The translations under genes were made by a program, and so were the position numbers. The notes under the pieces were generated by a model that worked only from the letters and a program-made list of their open reading frames with translations, was not told the DNA's origin and ran no database searches. Below are positions 13,049-24,010 of a stretch of DNA of 64,000 bases, in pieces. Location: the NCBI RefSeq assembly GCF_963678635.1, contig NC_087062.1, forward strand, positions 11,764,670 through 11,828,669. Direction: 5' to 3'. The DNA is from Symsagittifera roscoffensis (taxonomy: Eukaryota; Xenacoelomorpha; Acoela; Convolutidae). The first letter of the stretch is position 1. Each line of letters begins with the position of its first letter.

Positions 13049-13419
13049 TTCAAATGATTAGCAAGTCCGGCAGAAAAAAATTTCCAATTTTCCAACTATT
13101 GAACCACAACTTTTGAAAAAATTAAAAATCAACATTTTTGCCTTCAAACGACACAAAATAAATTATTTAAACCGTTACAATATAAACCGAAAACATTGCA
13201 GGCCAAAAAACTTAAAATTAAAAAAAATAAGAGAGAAAATATTCAAAGCAAGGGCTACTAAATTTTAAATTACAGGAGAAAATCCACAATACTTGCAATA
13301 AAAGGGAAACGAGCTTACACCCCAAAAAATCAGTGATATGTCAACTGAGCTGAAAAAACGTAAGCCGTAAGCAGACAAGCAATAGGCCGGCAAAGGTATG
13401 GGTATACTTAAGAAAATAA

Positions 13420-13482
13420 GGTCTGATCGGGACTCGAATCCCAGATCTTAGGGTACTAAGGCATCCGCGTTACCTCTAAGGA
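13420..13482 (-). repeat. tRNA-like (SINE-head type) sequence
   Basis: Read on the minus strand it has an A-box-like segment (GGTAACGCGGATGC), an anticodon-like stem-loop and a B-box-like GATTCGAGTCC in the right order and spacing. No full acceptor stem is seen. Sequence on the high-coordinate side is shared with similar stretches near 36030 and 44020, so the tRNA-like part belongs to a larger repeat. It is not a functional tRNA as far as I can tell. Confidence 0.45.
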
Positions 13483-14437
13483 AAGGTTCAGTAGATAAAC
13501 AACTTCAGAAATTCATACAGATGTGTAATAAAAAATGGTTACGACAAAAAGTCTAGTTCCCGTTTTCGCAATTTTAATGTAATTTTCTCAAACAAGAGGT
13601 ACAACAGGAACAGGCCTCAAACGATATTCAAAGTAAAGAAATATGTATCCAATTTTTATTAACGTACATAATTAGTCACACGCTTTTTAGCGAAACGCTA
13701 TTTACACTACAAAATGATGTGTTAAGCATTTGGTAAGGTAAAATTAAGAACAGCTGCTATGCTTCAATTCAATTTGCAACAAATTCTAAGGTGAATGAAA
13801 TCACCACTTACGCGTTATTAGCACAAAATATAACGCTCATTAATAATCCCAGACTGACCGAACTAGCACCTTTTAAACCCTCATATATTTGCAAAAAACA
13901 CATGTGAAACATTTTTTTAAATGGTGGTACAAATTTTCGATTGATAAAGTGGGAACAAAAAAATTTGAGCATATCTGAACCAGAAAAAACCTCCCGAGAA
14001 GAGACTCAAATTTTTTTCATAGTGAAGCTTTTGTTTGCTGAGTGTTGAAGGGATCTGAACCAAAGCCTAGAATTTAAGCGTAATATTTTAGAATAGTATG
14101 TTAGATATAGTTGACAACCGTTTCAAAAATTGAACAGCAAGCACTTCAAAAAGTAAAAAAAAACATTTTCTATAACTTTTTGGTTTTTCCGAATGAGGCA
14201 ATAGAAGACTTCAAAACTAAATTGAATGGATTAATGTTACACTTTTTGTTAGCTAAAATTGAATTATAAAACTTATAATGAGACTGCTCGCACACTTTTT
14301 TCTATCAAAATTGGACTCAAATTCAAAAGTTTTCAGCCAATTTTTCTCAACACTGAGACACTGGTACCAGATTTTGCAGGTAAAAATTTTTTTTAAAATA
14401 AGACACTCTAAGATAAAGTTCTTTTGCACTTTAATAG

Positions 14438-14517
14438 GTCAAAACGAAAAAAAAAACGAAACGAGCCCCTTCTTAAGCTTTTGTATCGAGGAAATTTTCT
14501 TTTATGAAAATGATCTG
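14438..14517 (+). CDS. Possible small exon upstream of the lectin exon
   Basis: An 80-nt open stretch lies between acceptor CTTTAATAG and donor GTAAGT. It encodes about 26 residues in one frame. The phase at its 3' end does not match the exon starting at 14651, so if real it splices elsewhere or belongs to a decayed copy. I do not recognise the peptide. Confidence 0.2.
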
Positions 14518-14650
14518 GTAAGTTTTTTAAATATTAAATTGAATATTGCCTCAAACTTTACGCTTAAATAAGCAGAAACAATTCTTGCACTAATTTGACA
14601 TTCAAGAATTTTTCCTGAAACCCGAAAACTGCAGTGATTTTTTTTTGAAG

Positions 14651-14995
14651 TGACATAGCTAATCAAATCATCCTGAAAGGTGGAGGACAATGTCCGAATG
14701 TCGACAACCCATGCCACAGGACGCAACAATGTGATGACTCTGTAATTGGCGGGTTCCATTGTCGATGCGATCCAAACGATCAGTCGCTGACAAACTTGGG
14801 CGTGGCTTGTGTCAACGCAAGCATATGGCGTGCAGTAGGAAGCAATAATCTAGGTTTTAAGGCCGTTCATCTGGGCCCTGAAATTGTCGATTATGAGAAC
14901 GCAAAAGAGTATTGTGAGACTCTAGGAGCCGTTCTTCCAAATTATTTCACGAAAGAAGTGGAACAGAGGCTCAACACAATAAGAGATTCAGATTT
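14651..14995 (+). CDS. EGF-like plus first half of C-type lectin domain (exon)
   Basis: After a T-rich tract and acceptor AG at 14649-14650 the frame stays open to a GTTAGT donor at 14996. The peptide has six cysteines spaced C-x6-C-x5-C-x9-C-x-C-x13-C with a GGFHCRC core, the pattern of a complete EGF-like module. The first half of a C-type lectin fold follows: an aromatic/valine strand, then YENAKEYCETLGAVLP, which matches the helix with its conserved Cys and Leu-Gly. The exon ends on two bases of a codon. The second half of the lectin domain is found 13 kb downstream in matching phase. Such proteins are normally secreted or membrane-anchored and bind sugars or proteins. No signal peptide is seen here, so upstream exons are missing or unrecognised. 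Confidence 0.7.
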
Positions 14996-15029
14996 GTTAG
15001 TAATTATTTTATTACGTTAATTCGTTTTA

Positions 15030-15500
15030 TTCAGAGCCGGGAATAGACGCTTTTCCATCAGTGTCATGATTCCCTGACGACCCAGAGGGTCGCCTTTCTG
15101 GTATTGTTTTAAGACATCCATTTTTGGCTGACCGACTCACCCTAAAATTTGTCTGAAGGTGCCTTCAGTGCCAATATATACTATTTTTGATGGGAGAGCG
15201 TCAAACTTTTCCAAAAAATGTCTAAGATTTGTAAAGTATTCGGATTTGAAAATAAAGACGATATTTTGCCAAAAAATATGTGGCGTTTTTGCTAAATAAA
15301 CGAGCCAAAAATGACGCTTTACGGCCTACTTTTTGATCAAAAAGCGTTATTTTGACGGGCTACAGCCTAAATTTTAGGGTATATAGGCGCCAAAAGCGCC
15401 TTTTGAATTAGTTTAAGGGTTGGACGCTCAAAAAGGATGTCGTAAATAATACCGAAGGGGACCCTTTTGGTGGCCAGGCCATCGAATCCCCGGGAGATTT
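15030..15500. mobile_element. Old relative of the hAT-type MITEs
   Basis: The blocks TTTTTGGCTGACCGACTCA and CCAATATATACTATTTTT match the interior of the MITE at 19588 in the same orientation. Terminal repeats are eroded and no target duplication is found. It lies just inside the large intron after the lectin exon. Confidence 0.45.
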
Positions 15501-17340
15501 ATTTTCTCTTCCTTCATTTAATTTTTAATTCTGTAGAATATTAATAATCAGAAACGGGTGTTCTAGCTCATAAAGGGAGCGGGTGTTCTTGGGCAAAATG
15601 TTGTGATAAAATTAAATCTTTCCGTAAATGATCCCACCTTTCAAGTAAATATCCTCTCAAGCTACTTTTCTGGCCGGTTTTTCAGGGTGTTTTTATGCTT
15701 TTTCTAAGGGAGCTTGGAAAATCAAATCGGTCGACCTAAAAAAGATAGAACTTTTTTTAAAAAAAAACTGCCCGCTTTCGACAAGTTTCTGCAAATGGTA
15801 CTGACCCGATAATTAAGTTATTTTTGTTCTGCATTTGAAGTAAGAAAATCAAAGAACCGGGAATCTTGCTGCAGTTAAGAAGAATGAAAAGTTGCCAGGC
15901 TAAGAAAAAATACTTCCGCTTTAGACTGAACAATTTTTTTCATGATTTGTTATGCTGCAGGTGAATTGAAAATCAGGTGCGTGTTTAAAACTAGAATTTT
16001 TATATTTTTGATATTGAGAGCTTGATTTCAGCTACATTGAGAAATACTTTTAAGAACAATTTTCAAAACATAAAACATTAAAAGAATTAAAACTATGAGA
16101 CTTAGAATTATAAAAAAATACTCAAGAAAAAATACGATTATGGCATGACCAATTTATAAATTCTAACATTCTGCTTTTTATGGTCCCAAAGTTTTTAAGT
16201 TCTAAAGATTCTGAGTCATACAAAGCGACCACTTTGTAGAGCTGATTGTACTTTTTTTGAAATTGACGGCCTTAATAAAAACAGTTTTAGTTAATCTTTT
16301 TGAGACATGTGTTAACATAAACTGACGTAAATAGTTTTAAAAAAACTTGAAAATTTTCTTAAAAAATAAAAATTATTTTTCGAAAAGCAGTCGAAAAAGA
16401 AGCTCAATAGACAAAAAAGAGTCAAAAACGGTAAAAAAAACGGTAAAGATTAAGGAGATGTCTTAGAAATATGAAGCCAGAAAAAACTTCCGAACGATTA
16501 AGTTTTGAGACTTTAGAATTTGTACACCACAAATGAACCTAATTGTTTTTTCGAATATCATAAAAAAAAACACTAGCTAAAACTTTCAAAGTCTAACAAC
16601 CGCCTTGAAGTATCACAGCAAAGCGGAGGTTCGCAGATATAATACTTCACAAATGTGGAATGCTAGCTAGCCGACAGTAGTTTTATAACTTTACGCCCCA
16701 GCGTGAAAATCTATTTTCGCTGCAATATGAGGTGAACAAAACGATATAATATAAATTAAAAGCAGTTAAGCCGAAAAATCCTTTTGAGCAAAAAAAAACA
16801 ATAAACGGAAAAAGAAACTAGGGAAAGGATCTGATCGGAATGGGAATCTCTATTTCAAAGGCGCTCTCTATCAAAAAAATAAAGGATCCACCGCTACAGG
16901 ATCCGCTAAGTTAGTTTCTCTCGAGCAGACTTTGCTAACTAAAAGTTTATTTAAAAACACTTTTCTGGTTGCTGCCTAATTGCTTTCTTACTTAAATCAA
17001 AACTGCGAGAAAATGAATGATTTTCAGACATTTCAATTTTGAGCTTCAAATGAGGAAACACCCCTAATATTCTTTGAAACTCAAGAACCTTTAACACAAA
17101 AATCTTTGTTTTGGCTAATGATTCGGAAAAAAATAGACCAACAGGTGGATTTTATTTCACAAAAACTTAAATTCAAAAATAAGAGCCATTTTTAAATTTT
17201 GAGCTCAATCATTTTTTTTCGCATCATAAGTTTTCTCACTTAAATTTTTTGTTATTTTCTTTCTCACGAGAAAAAAATAACTAAGTTTTCAAGGACAAGA
17301 AGAAAAAAATAGTTCTCAGAGGACGTTTCAGTTCCGCTTT
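15501..17340. other. Intronic AT-rich DNA with one old tandem unit
   Basis: No coding sequence was found. Around 16600-16900 there is a block (tail near 16826: GGATCTGATCGGAATGGGAA, then GGCGCTCTC) that recurs four more times between 24500 and 27250, so it is an outlying copy of that degenerate repeat family. Confidence 0.5.
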
Positions 17341-17344
17341 CAAA

Positions 17345-17575
17345 AAATACAATCGAGCCGTCCTTCATCTCGTCTCAAATACTGAACCATCTCATCTCAA
17401 ATACTGATGAGTGCGATGATGATTTCTGAACCAACTGAACCATCTTATCTAAAATACTAATGAGTGACTTAGCTGCCATTTCAAACTGAACCATCTCATC
17501 TCAAATACTGATGATAATTTCTTAACCAACTGAACCATCTCATCTCAAATACTGATGAGTGACTTAACTTCCCCT
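17345..17575. repeat. CCATCTCATCTCAAATACTG tandem repeat
   Basis: The 20-base unit and close variants occur about five times with irregular spacing, followed in most copies by ATGAGTGA. It is non-coding and lies inside the putative lectin intron. Confidence 0.75.
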
Positions 17576-17879
17576 ACTTCAAACATGAACTTCCATTTCA
17601 AACCCTGAGCTGCCATTCAAACCTACTTCAAACTTTCACAAAACTTAAAAGGTTTTCGATGATTGTGTTTTCCGATCAAAAAAATCATCCGATCATCAGA
17701 TAAAGATTTTAAAAAAGTTTGACATCTGCTCAGTTAACCAATGTTTTAAGACTCGTTTATGGCTTCCACTGACAAATGGATAAGTCCATGCTTTCAAATT
17801 GCGCGTTGCTATGCATAATAAATCAAATATTCCACCTCTAGCTTTTAATTGTTCATATGCAAATTCAGTAATAAACAAA

Positions 17880-18115
17880 AATGCGGAATCCACTTACAAT
17901 TTGAGGAATCCGCTTACATTTGCGGATTCCGCTTACAAAATTTGCAGATTCCACTTACATTTGCGGATTCCACTTACAGTTGCGGAATCCAGAACAACTA
18001 GCTAAATTTGCTTGTTGCGGAATCCGCAACAAAACAAATAAACCGACAAAATTTACGTTACAAATATTTGTACGCGGAATCCACTGAAATTTTGTTAGTG
18101 GAATCCACTTACATT
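17880..18115. repeat. GGAATCCRCTTACA minisatellite with palindrome
   Basis: A unit of 19-23 bases built on GCGGATTCCACTTACATTT is repeated five or six times in 17880-17995, with GGAATCC and GGATTCC variants, and twice more near 18070-18110. Within it, 18012-18021 and 18023-18032 form a 10-bp perfect inverted repeat around one A. Spacers are not unique and no nuclease genes are nearby, so this is not a CRISPR array. Confidence 0.75.
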
Positions 18116-18179
18116 TTGGAAAAAATTTAAAGACTTGTTTCTGGGATCCAGGAACACACAGACGCAAAATTATGCGCCT

Positions 18180-19587
18180 ATCCAGTGCACAGTTTGGCCT
18201 CGTAATGTTTTTTTTTGTCCACAAAAAACCGTCCAAATGTTTTTTACAACCAAAATACATGCCAAGGTGTTAATAAACTTCATCAACAATAGCAATTGAG
18301 TTAAAACACCTCGTCAAACATACTCTCGATCAAACTCTGCGAACAACTTTTTCAACAGGAAAAAATGCTCCCATTTTATTTATATCAAATATGCAACAAA
18401 AACGACTAAATCTCAAAAAAAAACAATTTTTGAGTTTCAATAAAAAATACTATAGCAACTCAATATTCTTTCTAAAAAAGAATCTCTAAGGCAACAATTT
18501 TCGTTTAGGGTAGCAATTTGAACTAAAGGGACCAATACAGACGTTTTTATCCCCACAAAAACTTATTTATAAAACTAGAACTTTTTTCTGAACTTTTAAC
18601 TCATAATATTTTGCACCAAGTAAACTCTACTCTATTTTATTTCAGGGCAAAGCAGTGCTTTGAATCATCTTTGAATGAAAATTAGCTTGAATTTACGCAA
18701 GAATGGCCGTTAGCTATGCAAGTAGCACAGGTTGTTCTGACCATACTCTTCCAGGTTAATTAATTACAAAATAAGCGAAAACAAAAACTCAAATTTTTAA
18801 ATTTGTTATTTTATTTTTGCGAACATTTTTCTAGATGGTGAAAGCAGGTTCAATAGGAAAATGTTTACACTAAAATGAAAAAAAATTGTTCACCAATTTT
18901 ACTCAGTTACTCTTTCGTCTCCGTAAATCATTCTGAAAAATGGAAAAGTTTGGACCAAATTTTCTAAACACTGAGATAATTTTTTTTGTTTTTTCTTTCT
19001 TTGGAATCCAAATTAGTTAACAGCGCTTCATATGATAACACGTTTAACTTTCTTTGAACTTTCCTTGATGTAACTGAAATTTAGCTTAACAAAATTACAG
19101 TACGCTATAGCTTGCTTTCAAAAACGAAAACATCGAATGAACTTGAATTAAGAAATAGTAGAGCCCACAGTAGTTCAAACTGCTTCCAAAAACTGAGCTA
19201 AAAACATAATAAAACTTCACATCTATAATCTTCTCAAAAAATTCTTTTGTTTTTCAAAGGCTTGTAGCATAATGAAAAGAGATCTAAAAACGCAGTTCGG
19301 TAAAATGATTATGAAGTACAAAATAAGCTTACCTAATTGACTTTAGGAGGAAAAAGAACCCAACGGCACTCTAGCAAACGCTTTAGCAAGGCAATTTAGG
19401 TTTCACACGCAATTAACACAAATCGGAGCTGCACTTCGCAAACACAAGCAAGAAAGCGGCCAAAAAAGCTCTAAAAAGGTTAAAAAAAAACAAAGAAATA
19501 GGTAAAACTGATCAAAAATTTCACTATCAGCCAAAAAAAAAATCGCCCACTCTTGAGACAAAGAATCAAACGTTCTATTATCTGCGC
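18180..19587. other. Intronic repeat remnants
   Basis: 18190-18300 carries a block (CCGTCCAAATGTTTTTTACA, then CAATAGCAATTGAGTT) that recurs near 22090-22350 and 23320-23580. 18600-18780 resembles stretches near 25010 and 27590. No reading frame or RNA gene was recognised. Confidence 0.5.
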
Positions 19588-19960
19588 CAGGGGCGGATTT
19601 AGGGGGAGGGGTGTTCAGACGCCCTTTCGCTTTCAGGGACTTGACCCCCTGCCGCCCAAAGTCCCCCCCCCCCCCATTGAAGTATTGTGAGATATTCATT
19701 TTTGGCTGACAGACCCTAAAATTTTCTAAAGGCGCCTTAGCCGCTAATATATACTATTTTTAAGGGGGGCGCGCGCGCCTTTTTGGCATGTTGCTTCAAA
19801 ATTTTGCCCTCGGCGCACAAATTTTGGCCAAAACAGGGATTTTAAGTGCTTTGGGAGACCTCGGAAAATCTATTTACTCGACCTAAAAAAAAAGGTCGAC
19901 AAAATTTCGAACGTTTTCTGAAAATCCGCCCCCCTCGACTAAATCGTAGATCCGCCCCTG
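19588..19960. mobile_element. hAT-type MITE with 8-bp target duplication
   Basis: The element begins CAGGGGCGGATTTA and ends TAGATCCGCCCCTG, so it has inverted termini of about 14 bp. It is flanked on both sides by ATCTGCGC (19580-19587 and 19961-19968), a perfect 8-bp direct repeat. An 8-bp duplication and CAG(G)GG termini are typical of the hAT superfamily. At 373 bp with no transposase it is non-autonomous. A C14-like run sits at about 19664-19677. Confidence 0.85.
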
Positions 19961-19968
19961 ATCTGCGC

Positions 19969-21589
19969 TAAAATAACTTGACAATTTTTAAGGAGTAGCT
20001 ACAATAAACCAGGCTGGAAGATATAACGCTAATGCATTAAAAAGAACAGATATGAGATGAGGCAGATGCAGCTCATGTAAACAGCTAAAGTTCGAATGCT
20101 ATTGCTGCCACCAAATGAACACTTTTGTTTGCGTCTTGGGTTAGAAAAAAACTAGATTTTGTTTTTATAAAACTACATTACGCTTGTGCAAACATAATTA
20201 ATAGATGAGAAGAAAGATAAAAAGATATATGTAACGGGAAGAAAACGAAAACCAACCTTCGAGAAAACAGATGGTTTAAACTGACATTAAAAACTATTTT
20301 ATATCGAGATGGATCAGAATGTTTTTCTAGAAAATTCACAGCCGGATAACTTGAGCATAGTTACTCGGCTACTTGATCCGAATGCCTATGCATAGTTGAT
20401 AAAGAGTCATCGCATTTTGCAAGTTTCTTATAAAAACTATTAGCTTAAACATTCCATGATGGGCGCGTGCCCACGACGCTATATAAACCCATTGAGAGGG
20501 GGTAGGGGCCCCCTCGGAACAGTAGACATTTGGCCAGTTTAGCGGTTATTTTTTTAAAAAAAATTAGACGGGTGCTCAAAAACTCTCCGCTAGAATTCCC
20601 TAATTTTTTGCATGCGACCCTAGATCCCGGAAATAATGGCAGTTTGTTAATGCCACTTTTTGATGGTTTCATTTTGAAGACCTCTTTTCCCACTTGTTCC
20701 ACTTTTATGAGTTAAATAAAAATGTGTTTTTTCGACTTTTCTCAAAATGATTAAGCTTTGCGGCTTTGAACATGAAAACCATTCTGAACAGGTTTCTATC
20801 ATTTGTCCCAATGAATTAATTTGAATGGAACAAGTTTTTTGACTTTTTTTGACATTTATTTTCAAAAAAAAAACAAAATTTTTCAAAATTGGTAAAAAAT
20901 GGTTTCTGATTTAACAAACTAGTTTCCCATTGGACAATTTGTAAGTCTGCAAAAACGCTGAAAACTTCTTTTTTTTGGAGTTTTTTTGCTCCTATAATTT
21001 TCCTATTTGGTCGTTCACCGAAATTTGTAGTAAATAAACTTCAATTCAGATCTGCCTACATGAGCTACAGTATTTTAGTTCATATATAGCCAGATGGAAA
21101 GTTTGAGCTAATAACTTGCCTTGTAAGCTGCCGCAATTGTTGAAAATGTGTTGTAGAAGATAATAAAATTGATGAAACAATTACAAAATGAAAAAATATA
21201 TATAATTTTTTTTTGAAAATTTTTGATTGACAGTCTTGCAGGATGCTCTGTGGGCCCTTTAGGGCCCAGTAGAAGAGCATCCGACTCGCAATTATCCAGA
21301 AACGGGAAATAAAAAAATCGTTGTTGTTTTTTAAGCAATCATGTCCAGTGTTGACTGAGCATTATAATTGCGCCCGAAAGGCGCATTTGTCAAGCGAAAG
21401 CGTCTTCAGCTGCCGTGCCACCCATTCAAATTTGCCGGAGTGTGCGCATATTCAGAATGAAAGTACACAAAAATGATGCCAAGGTAGGAGGGTGGGACGC
21501 AGACCTGACTGCCTAGATACATTTTACGTATCCATGGAAACGCTAAAATGGAAACGATAGACAAAACACAAGTTTCTTGAAATTGAATT
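19969..21589. other. AT-rich DNA, no gene recognised
   Basis: There are scattered short palindromes, including GGGCCCTTTAGGGCCC near 21254, and one moderately GC-richer stretch at 21360-21500. ORFs here are short, overlap on both strands and show no domain. I assign no function. Confidence 0.5.
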
Positions 21590-21608
21590 AGTTATTGATA
21601 CGAACATT

Positions 21609-21984
21609 CAGGGGCGGATCTAGGATTTTCTCGAGGAGGGAGGCGATTTTCAGAAAATAATTCGAAAATTTTGTGGAACTTTTTTAGGTCGAACAAATTG
21701 AGTTATCCCAAATCACTATAAATACCCCATTTTGACCAAATTTTCTCTGCCGCAGGTAAGTTTAAAAAAACAGGCCAAAAAACGCGTTTTTAGGCCTTTT
21801 GTAGAAAATTTTGACCAAAAAAAAGCGTTTTTTGCGCGCGCTGCACAACCCCTCTCCCCCTTCTCAAAAACTAGTATTTATTGCACCGAAGGCGCCTTTA
21901 GAAAATTACTAGGGCTCCTCACAAAAAAAGATATCTCTAAATTGTACAAAGTGGGGCCCTTTGAATCGGCATCAAATCCTACTG
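21609..21984. mobile_element. hAT-type MITE, first tandem copy
   Basis: It starts CAGGGGCGGATCTAGG and shares its interior with the element at 19588 in the opposite orientation. It is flanked by CGAACATT on the left (21601-21608) and again after its right end (21985-21992). The right terminus (ATCCTACTG) has lost most of the canonical inverted repeat. Length is 376 bp, against 373 for the intact copy. Confidence 0.7.
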
Positions 21985-22814
21985 CGAACATTATTTCGAA
22001 CATTACCATAACTAGAAAATAACTAAGTTTTCAAGGACAAGGAGAAAAAAATTAAGAAAAATAATTGCAATAAAATGTTTTAGCATCAAAAAAACCGTCC
22101 AAATGTTTTTTTACTACCAAAATACATGCCATGGTGTTACTAAACCTTATCGAACCCTACTGCGATCATTACTGCGAACATTACCATAACTAGAAAATAA
22201 GTAAATTTTCAAGGGCAAGGAGGAAAAATTAAGAAATTTAGTTTCAATAAATTTTTTTTGTCATAGAAAAAACGTCCAAATGTTTTTTAACAACCAAAAT
22301 ACATATAAGGTGATATTAAACTTCATCATCAATAGCAATTGAGTTATAATTAAGATATGAATTCATATCAAACTTCCACTGCCTTGTTGAACCTACCCCT
22401 GAGAAAAAAAACAAACTGTGCTGAACATTTTCATGAACTTCAGAAAACCATTGAACAAACTAAAACATCACCACTTAAAATTATTTAGCTTACTACATAG
22501 ATATACTTATACACGCTCTTTATTCTTTGTTTGAACCAACAACCAAAGTTGAATGAATCGGTCAATGATTCATTAAAAACAAGTCATTTTCTAATTTTCA
22601 CTTAAACCGAACTTTTCTATATTCGATCAACCAGACGAAAAATTACAAAGTTCGTACAAAACTCCTTGCAAATTTTTTTAGCAGAAAACAGTGAAAAAAA
22701 ACTTTTCAAGGATTTTTAAAAAATCATTTGCGAGGCTCGCATCAGACACCAAAATCCCCAAAAACTACGGCTTTTCAGCATGTCAATATTGATTATGTTA
22801 TTCATACGAACATT

Positions 22815-23212
22815 CAGGGGCGGATCTAGGATTTTCTCGAGGGGGGAGCGATTTTCAAAAAAAAAAATTCAAAAATTTTGAAGACCTTTTTTAGGTCGAA
22901 CAAATTGATTTTTTGAACTCTCTCAAATCACTATAAATACCCAATTTTGAAAAAAATTCTGCGCCGCAGGCAAGTTTAAAAAACAGTCCAAAAAAGGCAA
23001 TTTTAGCACTTTGTAGAAAATTTTGACCAAAAAAAGGAGTTTTTTTTGGCGCGCGCTGCACCCCCCCCCCCCCCCCCGCCCCCCTCAAAAAGTAGTATAT
23101 TTATTGCACCGAAGGCGCCTTTAGAAAGATATTAGGGCTCCTCACAAAAAAAGTTATCTCTAAATTGTACAAAGTGGGACCCTTTCAATGGGCAGGGTAT
23201 CAAATCCTACTG
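22815..23212. mobile_element. hAT-type MITE, second tandem copy
   Basis: The same element as at 21609, duplicated together with its flanks. The target repeat is CGAACATT on the left and CGAACATC on the right. A run of 17 C at 23061-23077, followed by G and six more C, lies inside it. Confidence 0.7.
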
Positions 23213-24010
23213 CGAACATCACTTCGAACTTTACCATAACTAAAAAATAACTAAGTTTTCAAGGACAAGGAGAAAAAAATTAAGAAAATTAATTTTAATA
23301 AATTTGTTTATCATAAAAAAACCATCCAAATGTTTTTTACAACCAAAATACATGCCATGGTGTTAATAAACTTCATCGAATCCTACTGCGATCATTACTG
23401 CGAACATTACCATAACCAGAAAATAAGTAAATTTTCAAGGACAAAGTGAAAAAAAAGAGAAAATTAATTTCAATTAATTTTTTTTTGTCATAAAAAACCG
23501 TCCAAATGTTTTTTACAAGCAAAATACATACCAAGGTGTTAATAAATTTCATCATCAATAGCAATTGAGTTAGAATTAAGATATGAATTCATATCAAACT
23601 TCCACTGCCCTGTTGAACCTACCCCTGAGAAAAAAAAGAAACTGTGTTCAACATTTTCATGAACTTCAGAAAACCATTGAACAAACTAAAACATCACCAC
23701 TTAAAATTATTTAGCTTACTACATAGATATACTTATACACGCTCTTCATTCTTTGTTTGAACCAACAACCAAAGTTGAATGAATCGTTCAATGATTCCTT
23801 AAAAACAAATTGTATTTTCTAATTTTCACTTAAACCTAACTTTTCTATATTCGATCAATCAAACGAAAAATTACAAAGTTCGTACAAAACTATTTACAAA
23901 ATTTTTTAGCAGAAAACAGTGAAAAAAAAACTTTTCAAGGATTTTTAAAAATCATTTGCGAGGCTCGCATCAGACACAAAAATCCCCACAAACTACGGCT
24001 TTTCAGCATG

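Larger units (their letters stand above)
21590..24010. repeat. 1.2-kb tandem duplication carrying a MITE
   Basis: Sequence from about 21590 to 22794 is repeated from about 22795 to 24010. Both copies start with a MITE inserted at CGAACATT, run through two roughly 170-bp sub-repeats (ACTGCGAACATTACCATAAC, then CCGTCCAAATG) and end near GCGAGGCTCGCATCAGACAC. Because the MITE sits at the same target site in both, the insertion came before the duplication. Confidence 0.75.

Noticed and set aside
17880-18115. CRISPR-like array of short repeats
   Set aside because: Spacers are short, similar and AT-rich, the unit is imperfect, the genome is eukaryotic and no cas genes are present.
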